A stretch of 64,000 nt of DNA from Crotophaga sulcirostris (GCA_013397455.1 VYZB01000116.1:774501-838500), one strand, 5' to 3'. Counted from the first letter of the stretch, positions 49,331 to 60,796 are shown. The notes: generated from the sequence alone by a model not told the origin. Translations and numbers: made by a program.

Positions 49331-50560
49331 TGAGAACAGGATACTGGGAAAAAAAATACTTGCTGTATGTCCAATTTTGGGATAAAGTGCAGAGTCATAT
49401 ATAAGTGGTTAGGTGCCGTCTTGAGGATTTGGAGTGAAATAAGGTGAAAGGCACATTTATTAAAAAAAACACGTTTGTAGGACATTCCAATGTTGTTTGA
49501 TACATATTATATGTAAAGTTGCTACACGATGATAGCCAGCACAATAGCAAAACCATGTAATAAATAATAAACAAAATATGTAATACTTGGTACAGTTGAA
49601 ACAGGCAAACATTTATGACCTCAAATTTTGTTAATGCCTCTGCCTCTTCTAAGCGGAATAGCGAGGATTGCCACCTATTTCTAAATGCAGATATTTTGCA
49701 GACTGATTTATTTTTGCCTGCTCCCCCTCAACACTTCTCATGCCATCTCTTGTTCTTGAATTACCATATTGCGTTTTGTACAATAACTGGCATTTGAGTG
49801 TATATTCAAAATGACCAGGATTGGTATTAGAAATTAAATAAAATATTACCTTTTTTTTTCCTTTTTGTAAATTGCTCCAATAGTAGCAAATTAACAGTAA
49901 ATTGATAGAGAAAGGTAAGCACAGATCCTTTAAATCATAGTGAAGTTTTTGGCATTCAAGCTAGAAGTGTCTCAATTTAACACATCATTGGTTTGTATTA
50001 TTAGAAATTTCATTGGTTTGTGGAGCGTATGATGGTTATGCTCTAAAATTGAAAGTACATAGACTCAGGCCTTCTACAGTAGGCTGAGCTCTTAGGCGGT
50101 TACTGATCAGTGTGCAGCAACTGCCACGGCTTGTTAATAAGCACAGGCAAACCACCATTAAAAACCTACTTGCCACTGTATGGAAAGATTTTTAACAGTA
50201 CTTATTTTCTTGTTTATAGTTCTATATCAATCATGAAATGGGAACTGAGAGACCAGTAAATGTCATTTGCCACTTTTCGAGTGGCATGAATTTATCGTCT
50301 GCATTGCATTTCATCACATTCATCTGTTTCCTTTCAAACGGGAGTAGGGGATTAGAGTAGAAATGTGTCTTGCATCATTAAAAGAAACTCTGCTTAAAAT
50401 AGTAACGTAAATTAAGCTAGCGAAATAGTTTCAGTTAATACTTAGTCAGTGTGATGCAAACTTCTTTTACTGTTTTGAACTTTAGTCCCTGAAGATTATC
50501 CTGGGACCCCTCAAAATAGTGAAAACATTTTTTTGATTATATAGTAAAATATTTTTCACA
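49331..50560. other. Unique AT-rich sequence
   Basis: No repeat family or gene recognised. The segment 50040-50460 carries scattered CpG words ('taggcggttactga', 'ttcgagtggcat', 'gctagcgaaata') and few homopolymers, so it may be slowly evolving, but nothing specific can be shown. Confidence 0.45.
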
Positions 50561-50667
50561 GTTTCACAGTATAACCAGGTTGGAAGAGACCTACAAGATC
50601 ATCAAGTCCAACCTATAAGCCAACCTATAAGCCAACACGAACACCACCTCATCATCTAAACCATGGC
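50561..50667 (-). repeat. Short CR1 3' fragment with internal duplication
   Basis: 'cacagtataaccaggttgg', then 'aagagacctacaagatca' and 'tcaagtccaacctataag', then 'catcatctaaaccatgg', matches the reverse complement of the same CR1 class as the copies at 2512 and 62152. The block 'ccaacctataag' is present twice in direct tandem around 50608-50631, with a period of 12. Only about 107 bases of the element remain. Confidence 0.8.
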
Positions 50668-51837
50668 AAACTTAGTAAACTTTAAGAAAGTCTTTATATG
50701 CTAACCATTATGGCTCTCTTCTCCATGGTATATTTGACATGAACTTAACAAGGGTTTATTATGTCTGTAAAGTCCAAGTATGATATTTATTCTTTGTTGT
50801 GTGCAGCCTATATTAAATGTGACTTCTGCTATGGTCATGAAGCTGGTTTTATTCAGATGGTGGTTTGCCTGTCTGTGGGGAGGATGACTGGGTGAGCTGT
50901 ATGACACTATCTGATAATGAGCATTTCTCCACTCTTGTATGCTGCTAGGAGGTCATTACTTGGTCCTTAAGATATGGTCTTTGCCTTCTCCCTTGATGAA
51001 TTGGACTCATTTGTTGTCAGCCTTTTGCTCTTAAAGCCTAATGTTCTTTCATTATTCCTTGCTAAATAAAAAATGTTAAAATGTTTGTGCTAATGTAGCA
51101 TAAGAAGCCGATGTGTCTGAGGCACAGCTGGTTTCTTTGACTTGTCCTGATGGTGTCCCATTCACAGGGCAAAGGCTGCAGAGCCTCTGCTGAGTACATG
51201 CCTAATGGCACGACAGATTGTGTAGGTAATGCTTCTAATATTTTTTGGTTTGTACACATGGTCTTGCAACATGATGGGACATAGGCATGGCATGTCACCA
51301 GACTGGGTAAGGAAACAGTTATAGCTATATCAGGTAATGATGAGTGTTTGTCATGGGATGAAAGAGAGTTTTCAAAACGCTTGGGAAAACAAATAGCACA
51401 GATGATGCCAGATTTCTTTAGATTTCAGATTTATTTATTTCTCATATCTGGAAGCTCTTACCTTAGAGTGCTGTTCGAACATTTGGCAAGTTGGATCCAC
51501 CCTGTAGGTTACAAATAAAATACACTTATTTAATCTCTTCCATGTGCTAAAATAACTTCCTCAGTTGAGGATGGTCAAATCCAGCCGCAGTTCAGGCAAG
51601 CAATTTATTAAGAGGTGCAAATCCTACCACAGGCATGCATATATATTTATTTGGTGAAGGACACTGTGATGCAGGATATGGGTCCTTTATCACAAAGAAT
51701 ATCTGCACCATCTACACTTGCATCGAGACATTCCCCTGCAAAGTCCATTTTCTTAATGGAGCCCAAACCGGGATCTGAATAAGTCGTAACTTGAAAGCAA
51801 TTGCTCCTCTGCTTTTAATTAGTACTGGTTGAATACT
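50668..51837. other. Unique AT-rich sequence
   Basis: No repeat family, RNA gene or exon recognised. Confidence 0.5.
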
Positions 51838-51900
51838 ATTAGTTGAATAATGAATTTGATGAATAATGCTGTTGTCCATCAAATAAATTATTCAGTTAAT
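51838..51900. repeat. Imperfect 24-bp inverted repeat (hairpin)
   Basis: The left arm (51838-51861, 'attagttgaataatg...') pairs with the right arm (51877-51900, '...aattattcagttaat') at 20 of 24 positions around a 15-base loop. Mismatches are clustered in two places (arm positions 5-6 and 15-16). Total length is 63 bases, the size of a pre-miRNA, but the stem is very AT-rich and no known miRNA seed is recognised. It could equally be a remnant of a short inverted-repeat transposon or chance in AT-rich DNA. Confidence 0.6.
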
Positions 51901-54900
51901 CTTCTTTTTTGCATTACCTAAACACTTCTATAGAAGGTTGCAAATATCCATTGAATAATCTATTAGAATGATGCATTGCTTTTCAAATATACTGTACAAC
52001 AAATAATTTTATCTAGCATTCAGCCAAGTTTTCCCTTAATTAAAATTTGCATGCATATAACAACTGTGCCTGAAGAATCACAAGGAATTTAGGTAGTAGC
52101 AGGCGTGTGGTGGAGACAAGTGTTTCGGTTCATGTGGATGATTTATGTTTTGTAACTCCTGTGATGTTGCGTTTTAAGAGTATGACAGGCATGCCAAGAG
52201 CTTTGAAGAATCTTCCGCCTCCCTCCCTTTTTTTCTAAATAAAGTTACTTTTACACTGATCTCCAAATAAATGATATTTTACCAGTGGTGTGCGGCCACC
52301 CTTGAAAGAGGAGTGGTTTGCAGTCAGTTCATTGCGCAAGAGTGGAGAAGGAAGAAACAGAGCTGAGGAAAGAGCCAATTCACCCACAGATAGATTCACA
52401 CGGCAGGCAGCATCTTGTCATCTGGACTCACATGCAGAGAGCTCTCACTCTTACGAGCAAACAGCTCAAAGAGCCCATCTTAGAAGGCCTGACTGCCCAG
52501 GGTCCAAAAGTAGTGAGTGGCAGGGGTCCCAGCTTCCAGATCTAATATTGACATCAATCATTTGCACAGGCAGTTTGGAGAAAGCTCTGTATGAGTAGCA
52601 GTGGGTACAGGGCAGTGACTAGCCAGTGCCTCCTTTAGATGTCACCAGCAAAGCATGTGTGCATGGATATGTGTTGGGTCTGGACGGTGAAAGAGAACGT
52701 GCCCAAAACCCACTCTGGCTGTAATGACACACAACTAAGCAACCTGATTTTTAGCTGTTTGCTAAGAAACTCTCACCTTTCAAGAGGGAGGATGTTGTGC
52801 ATCTAAACAGAACCTGTGTGACCTTCTGTCCCTTACACAAATGAGCAGTGTCCCTCTCCCTCGCACACTCACCTTGCTCGTTCCTAAACTGTTTCAGTTG
52901 CCACTGGTGCTTTTGGAAGAGTTTGGTTTCATTATCAGACAGGAGGGGCTGGTCAGAGTCTGACCCTGCTGCTGCTGCATGAGCCTGTACCACGTGTAGC
53001 ATCTCTGCAGGGTGGGTAAAGCTTGATGACCTAGGAGTTGGAGCCCTGTGTCAGGGAGATTGGATGTCCAGTCTGAATGCCCTGCCTCATTTTTGCCGAC
53101 GCTCCAACGCAAACAGCAGCTTACATTTCCAAATGCATCCATGTCCCATTTTTGGAGGTGGCCGAGGCCCCTGAAGTCTTTAGGTGCCTCTGGGTTTTCA
53201 GGCTTGAGTATTTGGCCAGCCTAACTCCATCTCTCTGGGCTTTGGCAGAAACCAAGTCCAATCTCTGTCTCAACACTTTTGGAAATCCCTTTGGTGTCTA
53301 GGAGGCATTGCCAGCTGTGGTGTTCAATGTGTACAGTCCCTCCTGTGTAGTGCTCTGGGACATGAGCATCCTGGGATGGGACCAGGGAGACCGGAGGCTT
53401 GTCCTGTGGACAAGCAGAACTGTGGTGCATGGGGCTGCCTGTTGGGGGTGGTTTTCACTAAAATTTGCTTAAATAAAGAACACAAAACCAGTCTTGTTTT
53501 GATTTAGAAGGGGAAGCAAGGCCTTTACTCTTGCAATTACATTTCACTTTAGCTGCCAGTTAGTAGAATTAAAGAGTAATTTAGAGGTTCAGAGGATCTC
53601 CATGAAGTATGAAATAACCAAGTCACCACTGCGTTTGGGGACCTCAAAGACAGTCAAGGAACCTGGATTGAGGCCGTTAAGGTCATCTAGTTCTGTCTCA
53701 CCAAAATCAAGTTGGTTTTGATGTCTAATTAGTTGGTCAGGAACACTTTTAAAAGGGGAAAAAAAAAGAGAAAAAGGCATTTATTCAGGAATTTAAGTCC
53801 TGAGTTTTATTGCTAGCCCTTGGGAATGGTTTTGCAACAACTCACTGTCTCTCTTGTTTAGAGTGTCTGTCTCAAAATGATGTAGGCTCTTGATCTAGCC
53901 AACTTGACCATATCTTTTTATTAAAGTTGCACCTCCTATGACGGTGGATTTAATTTAATGCAAGCAAAATTGTGCCTAGGTGACATGATCTGACTGTGTT
54001 ATGCAGGCTCCTACATTATGACATTCCTCTCACACTAACTAAAAGCTTTGTTGCAACATATTATCATAGAAAGGGTTATTTGTTTTGCTGGTAATAAAGG
54101 CTGTGTATTTGCTGTTTAGAACTAGTAATAAGGTTGACTTTTACACAACCTTGGGGAGAAAGTTACGTTATTTATTTATTTTTGAAGAGTTAAAAATTAA
54201 AAATGCATCTTGTGTATGATCAGATGAGACGAGAGCAAAGGAGACTACATACAAATTCCATCAAATACAATTAGCATAATCAGAAGCTGGATGAGAGCCA
54301 CAAATGATCGCACAAGGGAAAAAAAAAGTAGTTCCTGGGATCTTGGTACATTGCCTGAAGCTGAGCGGGACAAATAGCAGTAGGAACTATTTTTACCCAA
54401 GGGCAATTTTTACTGATATTGCCCTTGCAAGCAATTCTTATTTTATTATTTTTATGGATTCTTTTTCTGCCCTAAATTTGTATACTGAATTATCCGTGAG
54501 GATAAATGTCAGAGTGGATTAAGATTAAATTAGGAACTAGATACCCCAAAACAAACAAACCAGAAAATCTCCTTCATATGCACTCCCTTTTTTTTTTAGT
54601 TTAGATTAGGTTTGTTTGGGAAGAAAGGGGGATTGCCTTTTTTTTTCCCTTAAGATGCACGAGGCTGCAGCTACATAGACACTATTTTCTTTTGAATCTT
54701 TTTACATTAAATTTTCTGCACAGATAATTTAACTTCCAGTATCCCTTCTTCTTCAGTTTAGGTCATCATTCTCTTCATAGAGTTCCTGGACTTCTTTCTT
54801 CTTCTTGTAATGTAGCTGGATGATGTTCTTTGTCATTTTTTTTCCTCTTTCACTCTAGTTCTGCTGCAGTGCACACAGGGGCATAGTCGCAGAGTTTACA

Positions 54901-56313
54901 ATGGCTCCAACCTTCTGCAGAGTGATGAGTAATTTAGACCACTTGTTATCCAGGGCTGCCAGACTCCGGCTTCTAACAGAGTCGATGGAGAGAAGTAGGC
55001 ATGACACCTAAATTAGGTACCTGTATTACATCGTTTAACAGCTGCCCCTGGATCTTACCAAGTTAGTTATAATAACCCTATTGATGTTAGTAGGTAGAAG
55101 CTCAGCGTTTAAAAATCCTCCCCATGCCATACACAGAGTCTTTGCTTATCTGCAAGACAGTCCTTTCCCTGTCTGCTTCTTTCTTCCCAGCGGGTGCTTT
55201 TTTCTGTCACTTTGTGTCTCATCTTCTATTTTGTCATCTCTGCTTACCTCCTTTTCCACTCCCTCTGACACATGCAAATGCTCCAGAATACATTCATGCA
55301 CTCATACTTTATTAGTCTTTCTCATATGTGTACTTTTCTGGGGGGTTTTTTTGTTTTTTTTTTTTCTCTGGGCTGGTTTTGTGTAGCATTCTTTTTACAT
55401 TTTAATACAAAATACACTTAACAGTGTCTATTTAAAATTACAGTTGTTTAAACACTCCAAATTGTCCCTTTGGGAAGTGGGAGTAGTGCAGGGAATGCAT
55501 ACTAAGACGGCTGATGATGACTTGCGTATAGCACATCTTCCTTTGCCCACAAAACCATGTTTACAGAATTGATTAAACCACTTTCTGGTTCAGAGCAGCT
55601 TCCAACAGTTGCTTAATCTTTAAAACTAAAATAATTCTTAAAAATTTGAAAAATAGTATTTTCTCTCACTTTGTGAATTCAGAGATGTACAGCTGGAAAG
55701 TGGAGTTCCTTCCCATCAGGGAAGCTTTTGATTTCTGAATATAGGAAAGGTTTTTGGAGGTTTTAAAGTGTTTTAGTTACACCATTCTTTCCCTCTGGTA
55801 CTCTTACAGTTGGGCTAATGCTACTGATGCCCCTGGGCTTACAGCTCGAGGTAAGATGCTGTGCTGGGCATATGACAGTTTTTCTAGACATGGAAATGTC
55901 ACAAGTTTAAAACCTCCCATTTTATGCCCTATAGAGCTGTAAATAGGAGTTTTATTCCACTGAGAAAGGCAGATTTTTAGTTTGCCGTTGGAGTTAGCTC
56001 TCCTGGATAGATCTGAAAGGGCTTGAACTCCCTGAAGCTGAGTATTGAAAGGATGCAGACAGTCACATTTTATAGATATTTTATTTTTATTAGTGAAATA
56101 AAAAAATACAAACTGAGACCTGCCTATCTCAATGTTTAGTAAATAATTTAAATGTCTAAATTTACTCATGAAAGAGAAGGAAATTAAGAAATGTCTCAAG
56201 ATGACTAGTTCCAGAGGCAGATAAATAATATTTTACATGACAGCAACAACAATATCTTACACTTTTCACCTCTTGAAGAATCGCAGAGTTGTTTAGGTAG
56301 TAACTGCTGTGTA
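51901..56313. other. Unique sequence with a GC-richer middle
   Basis: An octamer ATTTGCAT (52045-52052) directly follows a TTAATTAA palindrome (52036-52043). Between 52290 and 53440 the sequence is GC-richer and open in several frames (102 and 75 codons plus, 83 and 82 minus, 74 plus), none recognisable and with no LTR or transposon signature that I can name. T-rich runs occur at 55345-55370. No gene is supported. Confidence 0.45.
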
Positions 56314-56665
56314 CAATCACAGAATCATAGAATCACAGCATGGGCAGGGTTGGAAGGGACCTCTGGAGATCGTCCAGTCCAACCCCCCTGCTAAAGCAGG
56401 TTCACCTACAGCAGGCTGCACAGGAAGGCCTCCAGGTGAGTTTTGAGTATCTCCAGAGAAGGAGGCTCCACAACCTCCCTGGGCAGCCCGTTTCAGTGCT
56501 GTTACCCTCACAGTAAAGAAGTTTTTCCTCATGTTCAGATGGAACTTCCTGTGTTCCAGTTTGTGCCCGTTGCCCCTGGTCCTATCAATAGCCGGCATTG
56601 AGAAGAGTCTGGCCCCATCCCCTTGACCCTTGCCCTTTAGAAATTTATAAGCATTGATAAGATAA
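56314..56665 (-). repeat. CR1 LINE fragment, 3' end (different subfamily)
   Basis: It starts with the tail units 'aatcacagaatcatagaatc', then 'cagggttggaagggacct', 'ctggagatcgtccagtcc', 'aacccccctgctaaagca', 'ggttcacctacagcaggc' and 'tgagtatctccagagaag', then 'aaagaagtttttcctcat', 'ggaacttcctgtgttcca' and 'tttgtgcccgttgcccct', ending near 'aatttataagcattgata'. The block with 'ctaaagcaggttcacc' distinguishes this CR1 subfamily from the 'ccatgggcaggga' type at 29481, 33419 and 35857. Minus orientation, 5'-truncated. The 135-codon minus frame starting beyond it is made largely of this repeat. Confidence 0.93.
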
Positions 56666-58314
56666 TACAAGTAATATATTACAGGGAAAATATATACAGG
56701 GAAAGCTGTGTTCTCTGCTAGCATGTGTCCGGTTTGGTGCTGAGCACGGTCGTGATGCTGTGAGGCAACATGGGACTGGATGAGAGACCTCCTGCATCTC
56801 CTGGAAGCAGCAGGGGAATATTAGGCAGGCAGAAATGTAATTACTGGAGTTGAACTTGGACCAAGACAATGAGATTGACAATACATTCTTGGAAAATGTG
56901 CTCTTCGATCATAAATATCCATGAAGCGAGCTTGCCAACAGTATTGATTTTGGCAGTGGATTATCACTGACATCCAGGATCTGCTGCCCTCCTGCTTTAA
57001 GCACTGCCCTTACAGGCTTTTAGACGAACAGCCAGGGTAGTACATAAAGAATAACTCCCCAGGATATGTTCATCACATCACAGGTTCCCTGAATGTGTTG
57101 CATTGACCACATGAGAAATACTGTACAGGCGTTTTCTGCCAGGGCATTGAATCTTACACACTTAGAGTGTGCTGGACCTCCACAGACCAGTTACAGGTGC
57201 CCTGTAACCTGTAACAACCTGTCCAACCTCCCAGCGTCGGCAGCTCAGTGCAGGTTCCCAGTCTCATACTGAGGCTGATGTTGCTCGGCCCCACTTCCAT
57301 CACGAGCTTTGACTGAAACAAAGCATGAGCAAAGTCTGACCTTCATGGTAGTTTTTTCCTTCAAAATGTGCACCTGGGATACAGGTGCTGGCTCTAGCAA
57401 ATGTAAGATCTGGGTTTGAGTGCAGCTGCATTAGTTAATGATGCTTACCAGCTGATGGTACTTTTATTCATTAAGGAAGTCCAGTATACCTACGAGGAGG
57501 GTGTTGGTCAAAATAATAAGATAAAATCTGAGAAAGTGCAAAATAATACCTGCACATCATCCAAATGATCTTTGTCTTTGTGTAGAAACTGCATTGAGAT
57601 TGTACCCTGATCCTCAATTGACAATTCTAAGTCCTACTATAATACAAATAATAACCAGATATTTAGGATAGATTAGAATTTACTTTTGGATCCATTAGCA
57701 TTTCTGTTAAATCTGACAAATGATTTAGAAAATCTATACGAATACAAAGTGCCTGCTCGTCATATTTTGTGACAGCTGGGTGAGTACTTGACATCTTTTT
57801 GCTCTTAAAAGAACATATGCAAAGACTCAATTTAATTTGTAGGGTTGAGGGAATTTATTTGCCTAATTTTGAGCCCACTAACACATGATGGATTTGAAAG
57901 TTCAGTTCTAACAGGAGTATAATTGGGTTCTCATTTCACTTAGGAGAGAGCATGATAGAAAGGGTGAGGAGAGAGACAGAGACATGGGGAAAATAAAGTA
58001 ATAAAATGAAACTGAGAATACTCATGAAAGAAATTGCAATGAGACTAAAAAAAATGTAGCAAGGCAGAGCATGAGAAAAAGTCTGCACATAGAAATAAGA
58101 TACACTTTGAGGGGGACAGCACAGAAAAAATAATACATTCTCAATCATAATGTCAAATGTCTTTTGCCCGGAAAGAGCTGGTGCTTTAAAATATATTCAC
58201 CGTGGTAGCTGAAAACAAAAATAAAATATTAAGTCTTTTAAGCTGTGGGAAGGGAGAAAGGAATATTTCTCTAAGTGCTTTCTCAAGCTAAGTAAGGAAA
58301 GCAGCTCATCAAAC
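56666..58314. other. Unique sequence
   Basis: No gene recognised. At 57190-57208 'gttacagg' and 'cctgtaac' form 8-bp perfect arms around a 3-base loop, with a further overlapping 'cctgtaac' at 57208-57215. Otherwise unremarkable. Confidence 0.5.
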
Positions 58315-58915
58315 GTTCAATCGCACGAGGGTTGTCCTTCACTATCAATATCAAGAGCAGGCCATCCCCATGTGCCGAAAGATGAGCCAGTGGGGAAGAA
58401 CAGCCTGGCTGAACAGAGAGCTTTGACTGGAACTCAGGAAAAAAAGAAGAGTTTATGACCTTTGGAAGAAGGGGCAGGCCGCTCAGGAGGACTACAAAGA
58501 TATTAGGAGGTTATGCAAGAAGAAAATTAGGAGGACTGAAGCCCAACTGGAACTTAATGTGGCTACTGCTGTAAAAGACCATTAAAAATGTTTCTATAAA
58601 CACGTAAGCAGCAAAAGGAGGGCTTTATTGGATGCGGGGAAAGCATAGTGACAAAGGATGAAGAAGAGGTTAAGGTACTTAATGACTTCTTTGCCTCGGT
58701 CTTTAATAGTAAGAAAGACCAGTTGTTCTCTGGGTACCCAGCCCCAGAGCTGGAAGACAGAGACGGTGAGCAGAATGGAACCGCTGTAATCCGAGAGGAA
58801 ATGGTCAGTCATCTGCTACACCACTTATAGACACACAGGTCTATGGGGCCAGATGAGATCCACCCAACGGTACTGAAGGAACAGACAGAAGTGGTGATCG
58901 CAAGGGACTAAATCC
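58315..58915 (+). repeat. CR1 LINE internal fragment (ORF2 segment before and into the RT domain)
   Basis: The plus strand carries the CR1 ORF2 linker in consensus order: 'ctggctgaacagagagct', 'gacctttggaagaagggg', 'gttatgcaagaagaaaat', 'actgctgtaaaagacc', 'tgtttctataaacacgta', 'cttctttgcctcggtctt', 'ttctctgggtacccagcc', 'ctgctacaccacttatag' and 'ggggccagatgagatcca'. A 60-codon piece (58648-58830) remains open and includes 'LNDFFASVFNSKK'. It is broken: a nonsense change at about 58583-58585, a deletion between 'aggagggct' and 'ttattggatgcgg', and loss of everything after the start of the RT domain. It lacks both 5' and 3' ends, so it is probably a fragment separated from its 3' part by later rearrangement. 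Confidence 0.92.
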
Positions 58916-59799
58916 TGTGAGGTGACAGATAACCAGTTGCAAGATGGACATGATGTCTCCCTACAGTTACTGGGCAGTGTATACCTAGAAATTGAAGTGG
59001 GACTGTACCAAGTGGTAGGGAAGGACTCTTCCCATATTGCTCGTGCGCACCTCTGTAAGAGACCCAAGACAGCTGGGACACTTGATTTGGACCTGATCCG
59101 CTTACGTGTGCTTTGGCCTTTGTCCAGATTACGGGCACCCTACGTTTCTGGGCTTTATCTGAAAGCTGGGAAAAACCCTCTGCTTGAACCAGTCCTGTGT
59201 CCTTCCTCATCCCACTGTATCATGTGGTGCCAGGATATACACGCAGGACCACCTGCCAGCATCCTAGAGCAGCTTTATTAAAAGCCCTTAGGGAATATTT
59301 CTCCACATCCCTCTAGTTTATCTTTTAAATTATTCTCTTAGTGGGAAAAAAAGGACAGGAACTGAGTGTGGTTTCACTCTGTAACTCCCAGCATTTACGT
59401 TTTCCTATCTACTTCCAAATGAGCTGGCTTCTGATGTCCCCAGCCTTTCTTTTACCTGGCCTAAGACACCAAGTCCCTTTGCAGCTGGTTACTAACGGGT
59501 CCAGCTGAACCAGTTTGAGCTCAAGGCGTTTGAAGGTACCTCTGTTCACTCCTATAAGACCTTGTTGTCTGCTTAAGGTTTAGGTCAGTACACAGCAAAT
59601 GGAAGTAATTTTCCTGTGATACTTGTATTTACTTTGATTTTTAGGTAAGAACTACATTTCCAGCTGTATCACTGGCAACTTTCATTAACGCTCCTTGTAG
59701 AACAGCAGCTTTTTCATCTTTGTGCTTTGCTAACATTGTAGAATTAAATGGGTTTTTCTGTCTTTTTGATTGTATCCTGATATGCTGTCACCTTTTGAT
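58916..59799. other. Unrecognised sequence after the CR1 fragment
   Basis: A plus frame of 119 codons (58922-59281) starts directly after the CR1 remnant, and a minus frame of 100 codons overlaps it. Neither matches CR1 ORF2 or another family I know. GC content is above the local average. It may be unique DNA or an unrecognised older repeat. Confidence 0.35.
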
Positions 59800-60030
59800 C
59801 TCTCTGTCGTGCACATAGACTATAAATTCCTTCAGGTAGAGACTGCTGGGGCGGGGGATGTGTGTGTATGGGGGTGTATGTTTTCTTTAGAGGGTGCCTA
59901 CTACGACAGAGCCCCAGATACTGTGGCACTGTGAAAAAGTATTAATAGTAATGATAGTAATAATAGTAGGTGTATGTATGTATGATTATTATTATTATTA
60001 TTATTATTCCTATTATTATTGTTGTTAATT
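59800..60030 (+). repeat. MIR/L2-type SINE tail with ATT microsatellite
   Basis: 'actataaattccttcagg' followed by 'tagagactgctgg' recalls the 'tgtaagctccttggggcagggactg' block of amniote MIR/L2-type tails. A 'cagagccccagatactgt' block and then 'aatagtaatgatagtaata' follow, passing into (ATT)n at about 59983-60028 with interruptions. This resembles the tail seen at 750-850. Only the right half is recognisable. The ATT run probably grew from the SINE's own A/T-rich 3' end. Confidence 0.5.
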
Positions 60031-60515
60031 TCCACATTAGCCTGTGATACCAATTTTGTTTAAAGTTTATTGAGAGCTCTAGGACAAACTGGAAAGGGCA
60101 ACTTACAGCGAGAACAAATGCCCCAAAGTACTGATCCATTTCTGACTTTATACAGCAACTTCTGCTTAATCCGATCACTGGTTAATTTAATCCTGTTCCA
60201 TTTGATTGGATCCCCTGGAACCAAATCATTTGTATTGTGTTTTAGTCTGATATTTCTGATCATTGTCTTTGTTAATTTGATCAGGATTGATTCAACCAGT
60301 CATTGAAAATAAATCACATAATTAATCAAATGCAGCATTAGAAAAGCAGATCCTCAGCTAGTCTGTTAGCTCTTACCTCTGGGGTTTTTTCTTCCTCAGT
60401 ACATGTAATTTGGACTTTTTTAGAAAGAAGCAGAGGTGAACAATTTGATAGTATCTACATTTCATTACCACAAAAGGAGAGATGTATGTATATGTGTATA
60501 TCTACACATTTGTTT
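60031..60515. other. Unique AT-rich sequence
   Basis: No gene or repeat is recognised. Frames of 67-78 codons on both strands at 60060-60306 look like chance. Confidence 0.5.
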
Positions 60516-60573
60516 AAAGAATAGAATAGAATAGAATAGAATAGAATAGAATAGAATAGAATAGAATAGAACA
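60516..60573. repeat. Pentanucleotide microsatellite (ATAGA)n
   Basis: At least ten uninterrupted ATAGA units at 60521-60570, followed by 'acagaacaag'. It abuts the 3' end of the CR1 fragment to its right, so it most likely expanded from the CR1 terminal repeat (TTCTA type on the minus strand). It is probably length-polymorphic. Confidence 0.95.
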
Positions 60574-60610
60574 GAACAAGTAGTTCAGTTGGAAGGAACC
60601 TACGACAATC

Positions 60611-60618
60611 ATCTAGTC
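60611..60618. repeat. Left target-site duplication of the hAT element
   Basis: The 8-base sequence 'atctagtc' directly before the transposon is repeated exactly at 60797-60804 directly after it. Eight bases is the duplication length made by hAT transposases. Confidence 0.92.
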
Positions 60619-60796
60619 CAGGGGTGTCAAACTCATGGCTCCCACAGTTCTGCTCCTGCAGCGTAACGCGCATCGCACATGCTGCACCAGCACTAGCAGG
60701 AGCGTAGGGGCAAGGAGCCAGGGAGAAACAAGGTGCCGGGCCAGATAAAAGAATGTGGAGGGATTCGACCCATGGGCCATGAGTTTGACACCCCTG
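60619..60796. mobile_element. 178-bp non-autonomous hAT DNA transposon (MITE-like)
   Basis: Both ends carry a perfect 21-bp terminal inverted repeat beginning 'caggggtgtcaaactcat', ending on the right as its reverse complement 'atgagtttgacacccctg'. The element is flanked by an 8-bp target-site duplication. The terminal sequence is typical of hAT-Charlie-like vertebrate elements, as is the internal 'gccgggccagataaaa' near the right end. There is no transposase frame: it is a deletion-type derivative that must have been moved by a transposase in trans. An inner inverted pair 'gctcctgc'/'gcaggagc' lies in the left half. It sits inside a CR1 fragment and so is younger than that CR1 insertion. Orientation cannot be assigned from the ends alone. 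Confidence 0.93.

Noticed and set aside
52676..53460. Solitary retroviral LTR suggested by higher GC and TG-type start
   Set aside because: No paired TG...CA ends, target duplication, polyadenylation arrangement or primer-binding site could be identified.
56317..56724. 135-codon minus-strand frame as a host gene
   Set aside because: Most of it lies in a CR1 3' fragment; the start of the frame is in unique AT-rich sequence joined by chance.
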